8,922 nucleotides of DNA from Spirochaetaceae bacterium (lineage in GTDB: Bacteria > Spirochaetota > Spirochaetia > PWKH01), in NCBI GenBank assembly GCA_003557605.1, contig PWNW01000121.1, forward strand, positions 1-8,922. The letters are read 5' to 3'. Below, piece after piece: positions 1 through 5,476 of this stretch; the first letter of the stretch is position 1; the number at the start of each line of letters is the position of its first letter. A program made the translations under genes and the position numbers. The notes below the pieces were generated by a model. The model was not told the DNA's origin, searched no databases, and saw only the letters and a list, made by a program, of their open reading frames with translations.

Positions 1-594
1 AAAGGGACAGGAACCGTCCCAGCCCGAGCGGAGCAGTACTGCTGCAGCGAGGTGCTCCTTCAGTGATGCGGGTCCTGTCTGCTTCAGGTATCCCCGCTTG
101 TGAAGGCTGGTGCCGCTGAGATCGAGGTAGATAAACGCATCAGTTCCTTCAATATGGAGCTGTATCTGCACATCAGGGTTCTTGGTGTCCACATCAGGAC
201 GTGCTCCGGTGACTGAGCGCATGCGGTCTGCTGCCGCATCCTTGACAATCAGGGCGACTGCGTGGGTATTTGAGACCCAGGATGCATTCCTGCTGGTGCA
301 CCTGACGGCAATGGTTGATGAGCTGTAGAGGTGCTCCTCCCAGGGAACATCGGCTGAAAGGGCAAAAATATCCTTCGGGCCTTCTACGGTATCAGCTTGT
401 CCGAGGAGAAGCAGAAGCCGGGTGGCGGTCCTGGACCAGAGGCAGAAGCGATAGCCTGTCTCCAGGGTCCCCTTGAACAGCACTCCGCCGGGTTTCTGGG
501 TTATCTGCTGGGCCCCTGCAGATTCAGCCTCACGGGCTGTCAGATCTGCAATGCTGCTTTGTGTCTGTGCAAAAAACGTGCGGTATCTGCTCAT
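1..594 (-). CDS. rlmL: 23S rRNA (guanine-N2)-methyltransferase, RlmL/RlmKL type (N-terminal part)
   Basis: Reading the minus strand from ATG at 594 gives 198 uninterrupted codons to the window edge, so the 3' part is missing. The protein starts MSRYRTFFAQTQ. The visible part is a THUMP-type RNA-binding region: GGVLFKGTLETGYRFCLWSR at about 37-56, then LLLLLG, VPWEEH, the NTHAVALIVKDAAAD stretch, and RPDVDTKNPDVQIQLHIEG. It continues with LDLSGTSLHKRGY and KEHLAAAVLLRSGW, the linker that in RlmL leads into the SAM-binding methyltransferase domain, which lies outside the window. Family members methylate guanine N2 in 23S rRNA; E. coli RlmKL carries a second methyltransferase domain, and whether this one does cannot be seen. 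The start is supported by AAGGA (601-605) 6 nt upstream, overlapping the hslO stop codon; the 9-nt gap to hslO points to co-transcription. Confidence 0.88.
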   Translation of the reverse strand, partial: MSRYRTFFAQTQSSIADLTAREAESAGAQQITQKPGGVLFKGTLETGYRFCLWSRTATRLLLLLGQADTVEGPKDIFALSADVPWEEHLYSSSTIAVRCTSRNASWVSNTHAVALIVKDAAADRMRSVTGARPDVDTKNPDVQIQLHIEGTDAFIYLDLSGTSLHKRGYLKQTGPASLKEHLAAAVLLRSGWDGSCPF

Positions 595-603
595 GGCGGT
601 TCC

Positions 604-1521
604 TTATGACAGCAGGGTCTCTATTTCCTCACGGGAGAAGGCATACTCACTGGCGCAGTTTCTGCAGGAGATGTTCATGGGAAAGGGGCCGTTCTTCCGT
701 ATGTCTTCCCTGGTGTCCCCGGAGAGGGATGTAATAAATTCACTGTAGTACGTCTTGGTGCAGTGACAGAAAAACTGGACCGGACGATCAGCAAGCACCT
801 CAGGGTTTTCAAAAGTCTGGAGCAGCAGCTTGGTTCGTCCTTCTCCCCGGGAGAAGTAATCGCCCAGTGAAGGCATGGAAAGGGCCCGGCTGCTCACTCG
901 CTCCAGGGCTGAATCATCTGCCCCGGGAAGCGCCTGGAGGAAAAGGCCCCCTGCTCCGACTGCATCACCCTGGCGGTCAAACTGAACGCTTAAAAAGAAC
1001 AGCGTCTTTGTCTGTTCGGACTGGAGGAAGTACTCCGCCAGGTCCTTTGCCACCGAGCCGTGCTCCAGCATGATCTGGCCGTAGTAGGGCTGGCGGGCAT
1101 CCTGGATGAACTTGGTCACCGTCAGAAATCCGGGACCGATATAGGGTGAAAGATCAAAGCTCTCAGGAGGTTCTGTGATCTCAATCGGGTTATGCTTCAA
1201 GTATCCCCTCACATCTCCGTGGGCGCTTGCCTCAGCAGTTATGCCGCCAATGGGACCGCCGCACTCCAGATGCACCCCGATTCTGTCATCCCCCTTAATC
1301 ATTGAGGTCATCAGTCCCGCAGCAAGGTATCCGTGTCCCAGTGCAAGGGTCTCCAGAATTCCTGTGCGGTGGTTTTCCCGCATCTGGTTTATCATACGGG
1401 TGCCGTGAAGCAGGGTGCCGCGTACCGTTCCGTGCTCCAGAAGGAACACGGTCATGCCGTCGGACTCAAGGCTGTCAAGATGAGATATAATATTGGGGTT
1501 TTGTATTGGTGCTTCAATCAT
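604..1521 (-). CDS. hslO: Hsp33 redox-regulated molecular chaperone
   Basis: The 305-residue protein has the usual Hsp33 length (about 290-300). Hsp33 is a cytoplasmic holdase: under oxidation its zinc-binding cysteines form disulfides, the C-terminal domain unfolds and the protein binds unfolding clients. The C-terminal redox switch is complete: CHC at 252-254 and CRNC at 286-289, i.e. CxC-x31-CxxC. The N-terminal domain shows the family pattern, including RGTLLHGTRMI, ALGHGYLAAGLM, GDDRIGVHLECGGPIGG (77-93) and HGDVRGYL. The ATG overlaps the ftsH stop codon (ATGA, 1518-1521), so translational coupling is likely. The nearest Shine-Dalgarno-like AAAGGA sits about 12 nt away, which fits dependence on upstream translation. 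ftsH and hslO are also near neighbours in Bacillus (ftsH-coaX-hslO); coaX is absent between them here. Hsp33 activity is probably post-translationally controlled, with expression tied to ftsH. Confidence 0.96.
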   Translation of the reverse strand: MIEAPIQNPNIISHLDSLESDGMTVFLLEHGTVRGTLLHGTRMINQMRENHRTGILETLALGHGYLAAGLMTSMIKGDDRIGVHLECGGPIGGITAEASAHGDVRGYLKHNPIEITEPPESFDLSPYIGPGFLTVTKFIQDARQPYYGQIMLEHGSVAKDLAEYFLQSEQTKTLFFLSVQFDRQGDAVGAGGLFLQALPGADDSALERVSSRALSMPSLGDYFSRGEGRTKLLLQTFENPEVLADRPVQFFCHCTKTYYSEFITSLSGDTREDIRKNGPFPMNISCRNCASEYAFSREEIETLLS

Positions 1522-3503
1522 GTCTCTGCGGTTTCCTTTTTATGAGATGCAATCAGCTGAGAGAACTCTTCACCATCCACCACCTCTTTGTCAAGCAGCA
1601 GACGGGCAATCTGGTTCAGAAGGCCCTGGTTCTCCTTGAGCTGCTCCAGCACTTTGCTGTAGCGCTCATTGACAATCCGGGCAGTTTCATCATCAATATA
1701 CTGCTGGGTTGCCTCAGAGTACTCCCTCATTCCCTTTCCGGCAAGGCCGAGCATCGATTCCTGTCCCGATCCTGAGGGAAGGGAAATATTCCGGTATTTC
1801 TTGCTCATGCCGAATTCGGTTATCATCCGTCTGATCAGGTCGCTGGCCCTGCTGATGTCGTTTGCCGCCCCCGTAGATATCTCGTTGTAGGTCAGCTCTT
1901 CGGCAGCTCTTCCGCCTAGCAGCACGTCAATCAAATTCAGCAGTTCCGATTCGGACATCAGGAACCTGTCCTCAGTCGGGAGCTGCAGAGTGTATCCCAG
2001 AGCTCCGATGCCCCTGGGAATAATCGATATCTTTGTCACCGGGTCTGCACCTTCGGTAAAAAATGCCGTGAGGGCATGCCCAGTTTCGTGGTACGCAATC
2101 TTTTCGCGCTCCATTGGGTTCATAACCCGGTTTTTCCGCTGAAGCCCTGCAAAGGTCTTCTCAATTGCCTCAGACAGATCAGACTGGTTCACTGCCTTGC
2201 GGTTGTCCCTGACAGCCAGGAGAGCAGCCTCATTGATGATGTTCGCCAGGTCCGCACCGGCAAGTCCGGCAGTAGCCTGGGCAACCTTACGGAAATCAAC
2301 CTCGGGATCAATCTTGACATGCTTGGCATGGATTTTAAGTATCTGCTCTCGCCCTGCCAGGTCCGGTTTCGGTATCAGGACCTGACGGTCAAACCGTCCA
2401 GGTCTCAGCAGTGCAGGGTCAAGAATTTCCGGACGGTTTGTAGCGGCAATAATGATCACCCCCGCCCTGGCGTCAAACCCGTCCATCTCAACCAGCAGCT
2501 GGTTCAGGGTCTGCTCACGTTCATCGTTTCCGCCGAAACCCGCCTGTCTGGTCTTTCCAATGGCATCCATTTCATCGATGAAAATGATGCAGGGGGATTT
2601 TTCCCTGGCCTGTCGAAAAAGGTCACGTACACGGGCAGCACCGACCCCGACGAACATCTCCACAAAGTCAGCACCGCTCATGCGGAAGAAGGGAACACCA
2701 GCTTCACCTGCCACGGCACGGGCAAGCAGGGTCTTCCCGGTTCCGGGGGGGCCAACCAGCAGAAGTCCCTTGGGGATTTTCCCTCCGATCTCCAAATACC
2801 GTTCGGGCCGCTTAAGAAAGTCCACCACCTCCTCAAGCTCGTATTTGCTTTCATCAACCCCTGCAACATCATTGAACCGAACACCCGTATCTCCCTCAGC
2901 TATGATTTTTGCCTTGTTCTGTCCGAAGGCCATCACTCCCTGACCCGATTTGTTCATCCGGGCAAAGAGGAACCGCCAGAACACCAGGAGGATGATCAGA
3001 GGAAAAAACCAGCTCAGCAGGGTGGCGATCAGCCCCGGCTGCCGGGGAGGCACTGCATAGTATTCCACCCCTTTGCTGTCCAGCAGGGGTATGAAAGAAG
3101 GATCATCAACCCGGTATGTGGTGTACCCTGGTGCAGCGGTGGTCTGTACCCCGAAGCCGGTTTCCGTCTCCTGGAGCATCTGTTCTCTGGTCATGGTATA
3201 CCCGGTGATTTCCCGCTCACCGATTTCAACCCGCCGTATTTCACCTGATTCAATTTTTTCCTTGAAGACATTGTACTCAATCTGCTCATGCCTCGGGGGC
3301 TGGGAGAGCAGGTTGTTTATTACGAAGAGAATCAGAAGCATGATGAGGAAATACCACAGAGAAAAATGGTACTTTTTCCGGTTCTCCTTGCTGAATATGT
3401 TGTTTAGGTGAATACCCGGTTCATGGTTATTGCCCGAGTCGTTTTTTTTATCACGTGAGTTTATTTTCTGTTCCGAATCTCTGCTGTTGTTATCCTGGGG
3501 CAT
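1518..3503 (-). CDS. ftsH: ATP-dependent zinc metalloprotease FtsH (AAA+ membrane protease)
   Basis: This 661-residue inner-membrane protease degrades misassembled membrane proteins and selected cytosolic regulators. Order: a hydrophilic N-terminal tail (1-45, rich in Asn, Asp, Ser, Lys); TM1 about 47-66; a periplasmic segment about 67-157; TM2 about 158-180; AAA+ domain with Walker A GPPGTGKT (251-258), pore-loop MFVGVGA (283-289), Walker B FIDE (308-311) and second region of homology with arginine fingers in RPGRFDR (367-373). The M41 peptidase has HETGH (472-476), with the likely third zinc ligand D549 in AANDI. All catalytic elements are intact. HETGH rather than the commoner HEAGH still fits HExxH. 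The start has a strong AAGGAAGG about 5 nt upstream. The tail before TM1 makes it slightly longer than many FtsH proteins, where TM1 is near residue 5. First gene of the ftsH-hslO-rlmL operon. Confidence 0.98.
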   Translation of the reverse strand: MPQDNNSRDSEQKINSRDKKNDSGNNHEPGIHLNNIFSKENRKKYHFSLWYFLIMLLILFVINNLLSQPPRHEQIEYNVFKEKIESGEIRRVEIGEREITGYTMTREQMLQETETGFGVQTTAAPGYTTYRVDDPSFIPLLDSKGVEYYAVPPRQPGLIATLLSWFFPLIILLVFWRFLFARMNKSGQGVMAFGQNKAKIIAEGDTGVRFNDVAGVDESKYELEEVVDFLKRPERYLEIGGKIPKGLLLVGPPGTGKTLLARAVAGEAGVPFFRMSGADFVEMFVGVGAARVRDLFRQAREKSPCIIFIDEMDAIGKTRQAGFGGNDEREQTLNQLLVEMDGFDARAGVIIIAATNRPEILDPALLRPGRFDRQVLIPKPDLAGREQILKIHAKHVKIDPEVDFRKVAQATAGLAGADLANIINEAALLAVRDNRKAVNQSDLSEAIEKTFAGLQRKNRVMNPMEREKIAYHETGHALTAFFTEGADPVTKISIIPRGIGALGYTLQLPTEDRFLMSESELLNLIDVLLGGRAAEELTYNEISTGAANDISRASDLIRRMITEFGMSKKYRNISLPSGSGQESMLGLAGKGMREYSEATQQYIDDETARIVNERYSKVLEQLKENQGLLNQIARLLLDKEVVDGEEFSQLIASHKKETAET

Positions 3504-3533
3504 ATATGCCTTCCTTGTGCGTGTTTACCTACT

Positions 3534-3563
3534 AATATACCGATTATGGTGAGTAATAGTCAA
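3534..3563 (-). promoter_or_regulatory. Sigma-70-type promoter of the ftsH operon
   Basis: On the minus strand TTGACT (3558-3563) is followed, 18 nt later, by TATATT (3534-3539); each hexamer matches the consensus at 5 of 6 positions. The predicted transcript starts near 3527, giving a leader of about 24 nt that contains the strong ftsH Shine-Dalgarno sequence. No CIRCE element is seen next to it. Visible sequence supports the hexamers; use in vivo is inferred. Confidence 0.6.
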
Positions 3564-3576
3564 AACAAATGAAAGC

Positions 3577-3620
3577 GGATCATCGGTCCCGGAAAAAAAT
3601 AAAACCGGAACCGATGATCC
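3577..3620. terminator. Long hairpin, possible terminator upstream of ftsH
   Basis: GGATCATCGGTCCCGG (3577-3592) is the inverted complement of 3605-3620 with one C/A mismatch, giving a 16-bp stem and a 12-nt A-rich (T-rich on minus) loop. On the minus strand the sequence after the stem is GCTTTCATTTGTTTT, moderately T-rich, so a minus-strand terminator is possible though not canonical. On the plus strand no T-tract follows. It sits just upstream of the ftsH -35 box, so it would insulate ftsH from the short upstream transcript; a protein-binding dyad is the alternative. Confidence 0.45.
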
Positions 3621-3637
3621 TGGACAAGAGGAGAATC

Positions 3638-3685
3638 TTAGGAGGAGCATCCCGCACCACAACAGTTGATGCAGTGAATACTCAC
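3638..3685 (-). CDS. Possible cysteine-rich micro-ORF (15 codons)
   Basis: On the minus strand GTG at 3685 opens a 15-codon frame ending at TAA (3638-3640), with the peptide ending HCINCCGAGCSS: four cysteines in nine residues. An in-frame TAG lies six codons upstream of the GTG and there is no in-frame ATG, so the frame cannot be longer. No Shine-Dalgarno sequence precedes it, but TATACT (3694-3699) would place transcription start within a few nucleotides of the GTG, allowing leaderless translation. A hairpin follows 17 nt after the stop. I do not recognise the peptide. Metal- or thiol-binding micropeptide, leader peptide, or chance ORF are all possible; function is not assigned. Confidence 0.25.
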   Translation of the reverse strand: MSIHCINCCGAGCSS

Positions 3686-3702
3686 AGATGGATAGTATAG
3701 CT

Positions 3703-3731
3703 ATTCTGAGGGAGAAACCCTGTAATGTCAA
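3703..3731 (-). promoter_or_regulatory. Candidate promoter for a short transcript upstream of ftsH
   Basis: On the minus strand TTGACA (3726-3731, perfect -35 match) is followed after 17 nt by CAGAAT (3703-3708, 4 of 6). A second -10-like TATACT (3694-3699) lies further downstream without a well-spaced -35. The transcript would cross the cysteine-rich micro-ORF and end at the 3577-3620 hairpin, so it may be a small RNA or micropeptide mRNA of roughly 100-120 nt. Confidence 0.4.
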
Positions 3732-3782
3732 GGAAAAAATTCCACCACAAACGGTTTCGAAAGTGTTTATTTCTGATTACCC

Positions 3783-3809
3783 TTGACTTGCTCAGCTCTT
3801 TGTTTTAAT
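3783..3809 (+). promoter_or_regulatory. Weak candidate promoter for the alpha/beta hydrolase
   Basis: TTGACT (3783-3788, 5 of 6) and TTTAAT (3804-3809, 5 of 6) are separated by 15 nt, shorter than the preferred 17. It would give a leader of about 45 nt before the hydrolase ATG. It is the best pair I see upstream of that gene, but the spacing lowers confidence. Confidence 0.3.
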
Positions 3810-3862
3810 CATGGGTCAGTGCTTCTGTTTTCGCATAGTTTCAAGGCAGGAAAAGAGATTCT

Positions 3863-4816
3863 ATGATACTTCATGCAGCTGCAGTCATATTCGGAAGTCT
3901 CGTTGTGCTTATACTCGGGTCCTGGATGCATCACCAGGTCAGGATGATCAGGGAAATACGGACAGCTTCAGCATCTCCCTATTCTCATACGGTATCTGTC
4001 AACGGCCGCAGGGTTACTGTATATATCGAAGGAGAGGGAAAAGAGACGCTGGTCTTCATGGCGGGGGCGGGCACCAGTGCTCCCGTTCTTGATTTCAAAC
4101 CCCTCTGGACCAGGTTGACAGGCCGCTTCAGGACAGCTGTCCTGGAACGCTCGGGGTACGGCTTCAGCGGCATTGCACCGGGCATCCCCCGTGATATTAA
4201 CAGCCTTCTTGAAGAAGCACGCCTGTCTCTGCAGGAAGCTCAGATACACCCGCCGTATATCCTTGTTCCCCATTCCATGTCAGCATTGATTGCCCTGTAC
4301 TGGGCGCGCATGTTTCCCCATGAAGTTAAAGCGGTCATAGGCCTTGATCCGGCGATTCCTGAGACCTATGACCACTTGCCGATGCCGCCAGTGTTTGTGC
4401 TGAGGATGATTTCCCTGCTTGGAGTCCTGGGTATTACCCGCTGGGTTCCGGCAATGGTCCAGTCGCCGGTTCTCAGGGAAGGATCATTGTCTGAGAAAGA
4501 GCAGGAAATCTGCATAGGGCTTGCGCATAGAAGGATGTTCACGGTCAACATGATTGATGAAATCAGGTACGCTGCGGTCAATTCACAGACAGTTCTGAAA
4601 GAGGGGGTTCCGAAGGATACACCGATGCTGTTTTTCATTTCAGACGGGAAAGAGGTGAAAACAGAGCGCTGGAGAGAACTGCTGATGAAGTATATTAATC
4701 AGGCGGAGCAGGGAAGGTATCAGCTGGTTTCTTCAGGGCATTATATTCATCACCATGAACCGCAGTACCTGGCCCAGGAGATCACGGATTATGTCGACAG
4801 CCTGCCGAAGAGCTGA
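3863..4816 (+). CDS. Membrane-anchored alpha/beta-fold hydrolase
   Basis: The 317-residue protein begins with a hydrophobic helix (about 4-22) flanked by basic residues, likely a signal anchor that places the catalytic domain on the periplasmic side; lack of a clear cleavage site favours an anchor. The fold is visible from the strand VNGRRVTVYIEG (47-57), oxyanion-type MAGAGTSAP (66-74), ERSGYGFSG (95-103) and the nucleophile elbow VPHSMSA with Ser138. The elbow lacks the usual G-x-S-x-G glycines; an HSMS elbow followed by ALYWA..FP.EV..IIGLDPA-like sequence is known in a Bacillus-type hydrolase group. D261 (ISDGKE) and H293 (SSGHYIHHHEP) are the likely remaining triad residues. Substrate unknown; esterase or lipase-like activity is only a family-level guess. 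AAGAG lies 5 nt before the ATG. It stands alone, divergent from ftsH. Confidence 0.85.
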   Translation: MILHAAAVIFGSLVVLILGSWMHHQVRMIREIRTASASPYSHTVSVNGRRVTVYIEGEGKETLVFMAGAGTSAPVLDFKPLWTRLTGRFRTAVLERSGYGFSGIAPGIPRDINSLLEEARLSLQEAQIHPPYILVPHSMSALIALYWARMFPHEVKAVIGLDPAIPETYDHLPMPPVFVLRMISLLGVLGITRWVPAMVQSPVLREGSLSEKEQEICIGLAHRRMFTVNMIDEIRYAAVNSQTVLKEGVPKDTPMLFFISDGKEVKTERWRELLMKYINQAEQGRYQLVSSGHYIHHHEPQYLAQEITDYVDSLPKS

Positions 4817-4925
4817 TGTAATCCAAGGGGCTGCTGCTTCCCGCATATATTTCTTTAATTTGACTCAGTGACTGCCATATTCAGTTATTTCTGAACAAAA
4901 TATCAAAAAATATAGGAAAAGAGCA

Positions 4926-4963
4926 AAAACTCAGAGAAAACATATACACTTTTTTTGAGTTTT
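4926..4963. promoter_or_regulatory. Inverted repeat, candidate operator of the XRE regulator gene
   Basis: AAAACTCA (4926-4933) and TGAGTTTT (4956-4963) form a perfect 8-bp inverted repeat with 22 nt between arms, directly before the -10-like TATATT and the start codon of the XRE gene. The arm centres are 30 bp apart, close to three helical turns, so a dimeric or looped regulator could bind both on one face. XRE proteins often autoregulate; binding here is inferred. Confidence 0.35.
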
Positions 4964-4967
4964 CCCT

Positions 4968-4973
4968 TATATT
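4968..4973 (+). promoter_or_regulatory. -10-like box abutting the XRE gene start
   Basis: TATATT (5 of 6 to TATAAT) is followed by exactly 6 nt and then ATG at 4980, so transcription from it would start at or beside that ATG. No good -35 is found at 16-18 nt, so it would need an activator or be weak. Confidence 0.3.
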
Positions 4974-5279
4974 ATGTACATGGGTAAGTATGTTCCTGAA
5001 TTGCAGAAGGTTTTTATCAGCAATTTGAAAAGGTTCAGAAAGTCGAAAGGCCTGTCTCAGGCACGTCTGGCAGAGCTCTGCACTATATCTGCAGGTTTTG
5101 TCGGCGAGATCGAAGTTGGTAGGAGTTTCCCCTCCGTGAAGACCTTGGAGAAGTTTTCACAAATACTCGACGTTAAACCGTATGAGTTTTTTATGGATCC
5201 AGAAGACCGGAAACCCTCCAGCCAAGAGGAAGTGCTTTTTATCCTTGAACGTGTCAAGGACTATGTGAGACAGCGATAA
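4974..5279 (+). CDS. XRE-family helix-turn-helix transcriptional regulator
   Basis: The 101-residue protein contains a single Cro/CI-type DNA-binding domain at about 14-73: NLKRFRKSKGLSQARLAELC, the turn, a recognition helix around SAGFVGEIEVG (39-49), then the family's RSFPSVKTLEKFSQILDVKPYEFF. A short charged C-terminal tail (DPEDRKPSSQEEVLFILERVKDYVRQR, split here into 74-101) could be a small dimerisation helix; there is no ligand or peptidase domain. Two starts are possible, ATG 4974 and ATG 4980; neither has a Shine-Dalgarno sequence, and the TATATT box just before 4974 makes 4980 attractive as a leaderless start. It lies about 200 bp before a tripartite efflux operon in the same direction and is a candidate regulator of itself and of that operon (inferred from position only). 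Confidence 0.88.
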   Translation: MYMGKYVPELQKVFISNLKRFRKSKGLSQARLAELCTISAGFVGEIEVGRSFPSVKTLEKFSQILDVKPYEFFMDPEDRKPSSQEEVLFILERVKDYVRQR

Positions 5280-5323
5280 TCTGATGTTTTCAATGCGGTA
5301 AAGACTGCAAACAAACAACACTG

Positions 5324-5351
5324 CTGCGGCCGATACTCTTATCGGCCGCAG
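5324..5351 (+). terminator. Perfect hairpin after the XRE gene, likely terminator
   Basis: CTGCGGCCGAT (5324-5334) and ATCGGCCGCAG (5341-5351) form a perfect GC-rich 11-bp stem with a 6-nt loop, 45 nt after the XRE stop codon. The following bases (TTCATGTATGGG) are only slightly T-rich, so termination could be inefficient or use Rho. It separates the XRE gene from the efflux promoter. Confidence 0.55.
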
Positions 5352-5385
5352 TTCATGTATGGGCTGTGTAAAAACTGCACAATGG

Positions 5386-5401
5386 TTTCTCAAAAGAGAA
5401 A
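5386..5401. promoter_or_regulatory. Interrupted palindrome upstream of the efflux operon
   Basis: TTTCTC-AAAA-GAGAAA is a perfect 6-bp inverted repeat with a 4-bp spacer. Its centre lies about 57 bp upstream of the sigma-54-like -24 element and about 80 bp upstream of the predicted transcription start, a plausible place for an enhancer-binding activator or for the neighbouring XRE regulator. The factor cannot be named from sequence. Confidence 0.35.
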
Positions 5402-5447
5402 AAAATTCACATAAAAGGTGAGAACATGAAAACTTTCCCTTGATTTT

Positions 5448-5464
5448 TTGGCATGTTCTTTGCA
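5448..5464 (+). promoter_or_regulatory. Sigma-54 (RpoN) type -24/-12 promoter of the efflux operon
   Basis: TTGGCATGTTCTTTGCA matches the sigma-54 consensus YTGGCACG-N4-TTGCW at all but one position (T for C in the -24 block). The invariant GG (5450-5451) and GC (5462-5463) are separated by exactly 10 bp. Taking the C as -12, transcription would begin near 5475, 2 nt before the ATG at 5477. A sigma-70 reading (TTGATT at 5440-5445) has no properly spaced -10. Sigma-54 promoters need an ATP-dependent activator, none of which is encoded in the window. Confidence 0.65.
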
Positions 5465-5476
5465 TATCTTATGTAT

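Larger units (their letters stand above)
3504..3862. other. Divergent intergenic region between ftsH and the hydrolase gene
   Basis: This 359-bp AT-rich gap holds, from left to right, the ftsH leader and promoter, a 16-bp-stem hairpin, the cysteine-rich micro-ORF with its candidate promoter, small palindromes (GGAA-AAAA-TTCC at 3732-3743; TTTCGAAA at 3755-3762), and a weak plus-strand promoter for the hydrolase. No longer convincing gene is present: the 68-codon minus-strand frame at 3525-3731 runs through the hairpin and the ftsH promoter and resembles nothing I know. Confidence 0.7.

Noticed and set aside
2076..3248. Long plus-strand open frame of 390 codons opposite ftsH
   Set aside because: It lies wholly antisense to ftsH, whose motifs are intact, and its translation has no recognisable domain; it reflects codon bias of the real gene.
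3639..3676. Plus-strand TAGGAGGAG as a ribosome binding site
   Set aside because: The only nearby ATG (3669) opens a two-codon frame (ATG CAG TGA), so no gene follows it.
3525..3731. 68-codon minus-strand frame upstream of ftsH
   Set aside because: It runs through the hairpin and the ftsH promoter, has no Shine-Dalgarno sequence and no recognisable features.
3732..3762. Small palindromes GGAA-AAAA-TTCC and TTTCGAAA in the divergent region
   Set aside because: Both are short and AT-rich, expected by chance, and are not repeated near other promoters here.
4880..4895. TTCAG-TTATTT-CTGAA hairpin after the hydrolase gene as terminator
   Set aside because: Only 5 AT-rich base pairs and no T-tract follow; too weak to call.
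5453..5476. Upstream ATG codons (5453, 5471) as start of the TolC-like gene
   Set aside because: 5453 lies within the sigma-54-like element and would place extra residues before a good signal peptide; 5471 precedes the predicted transcription start.
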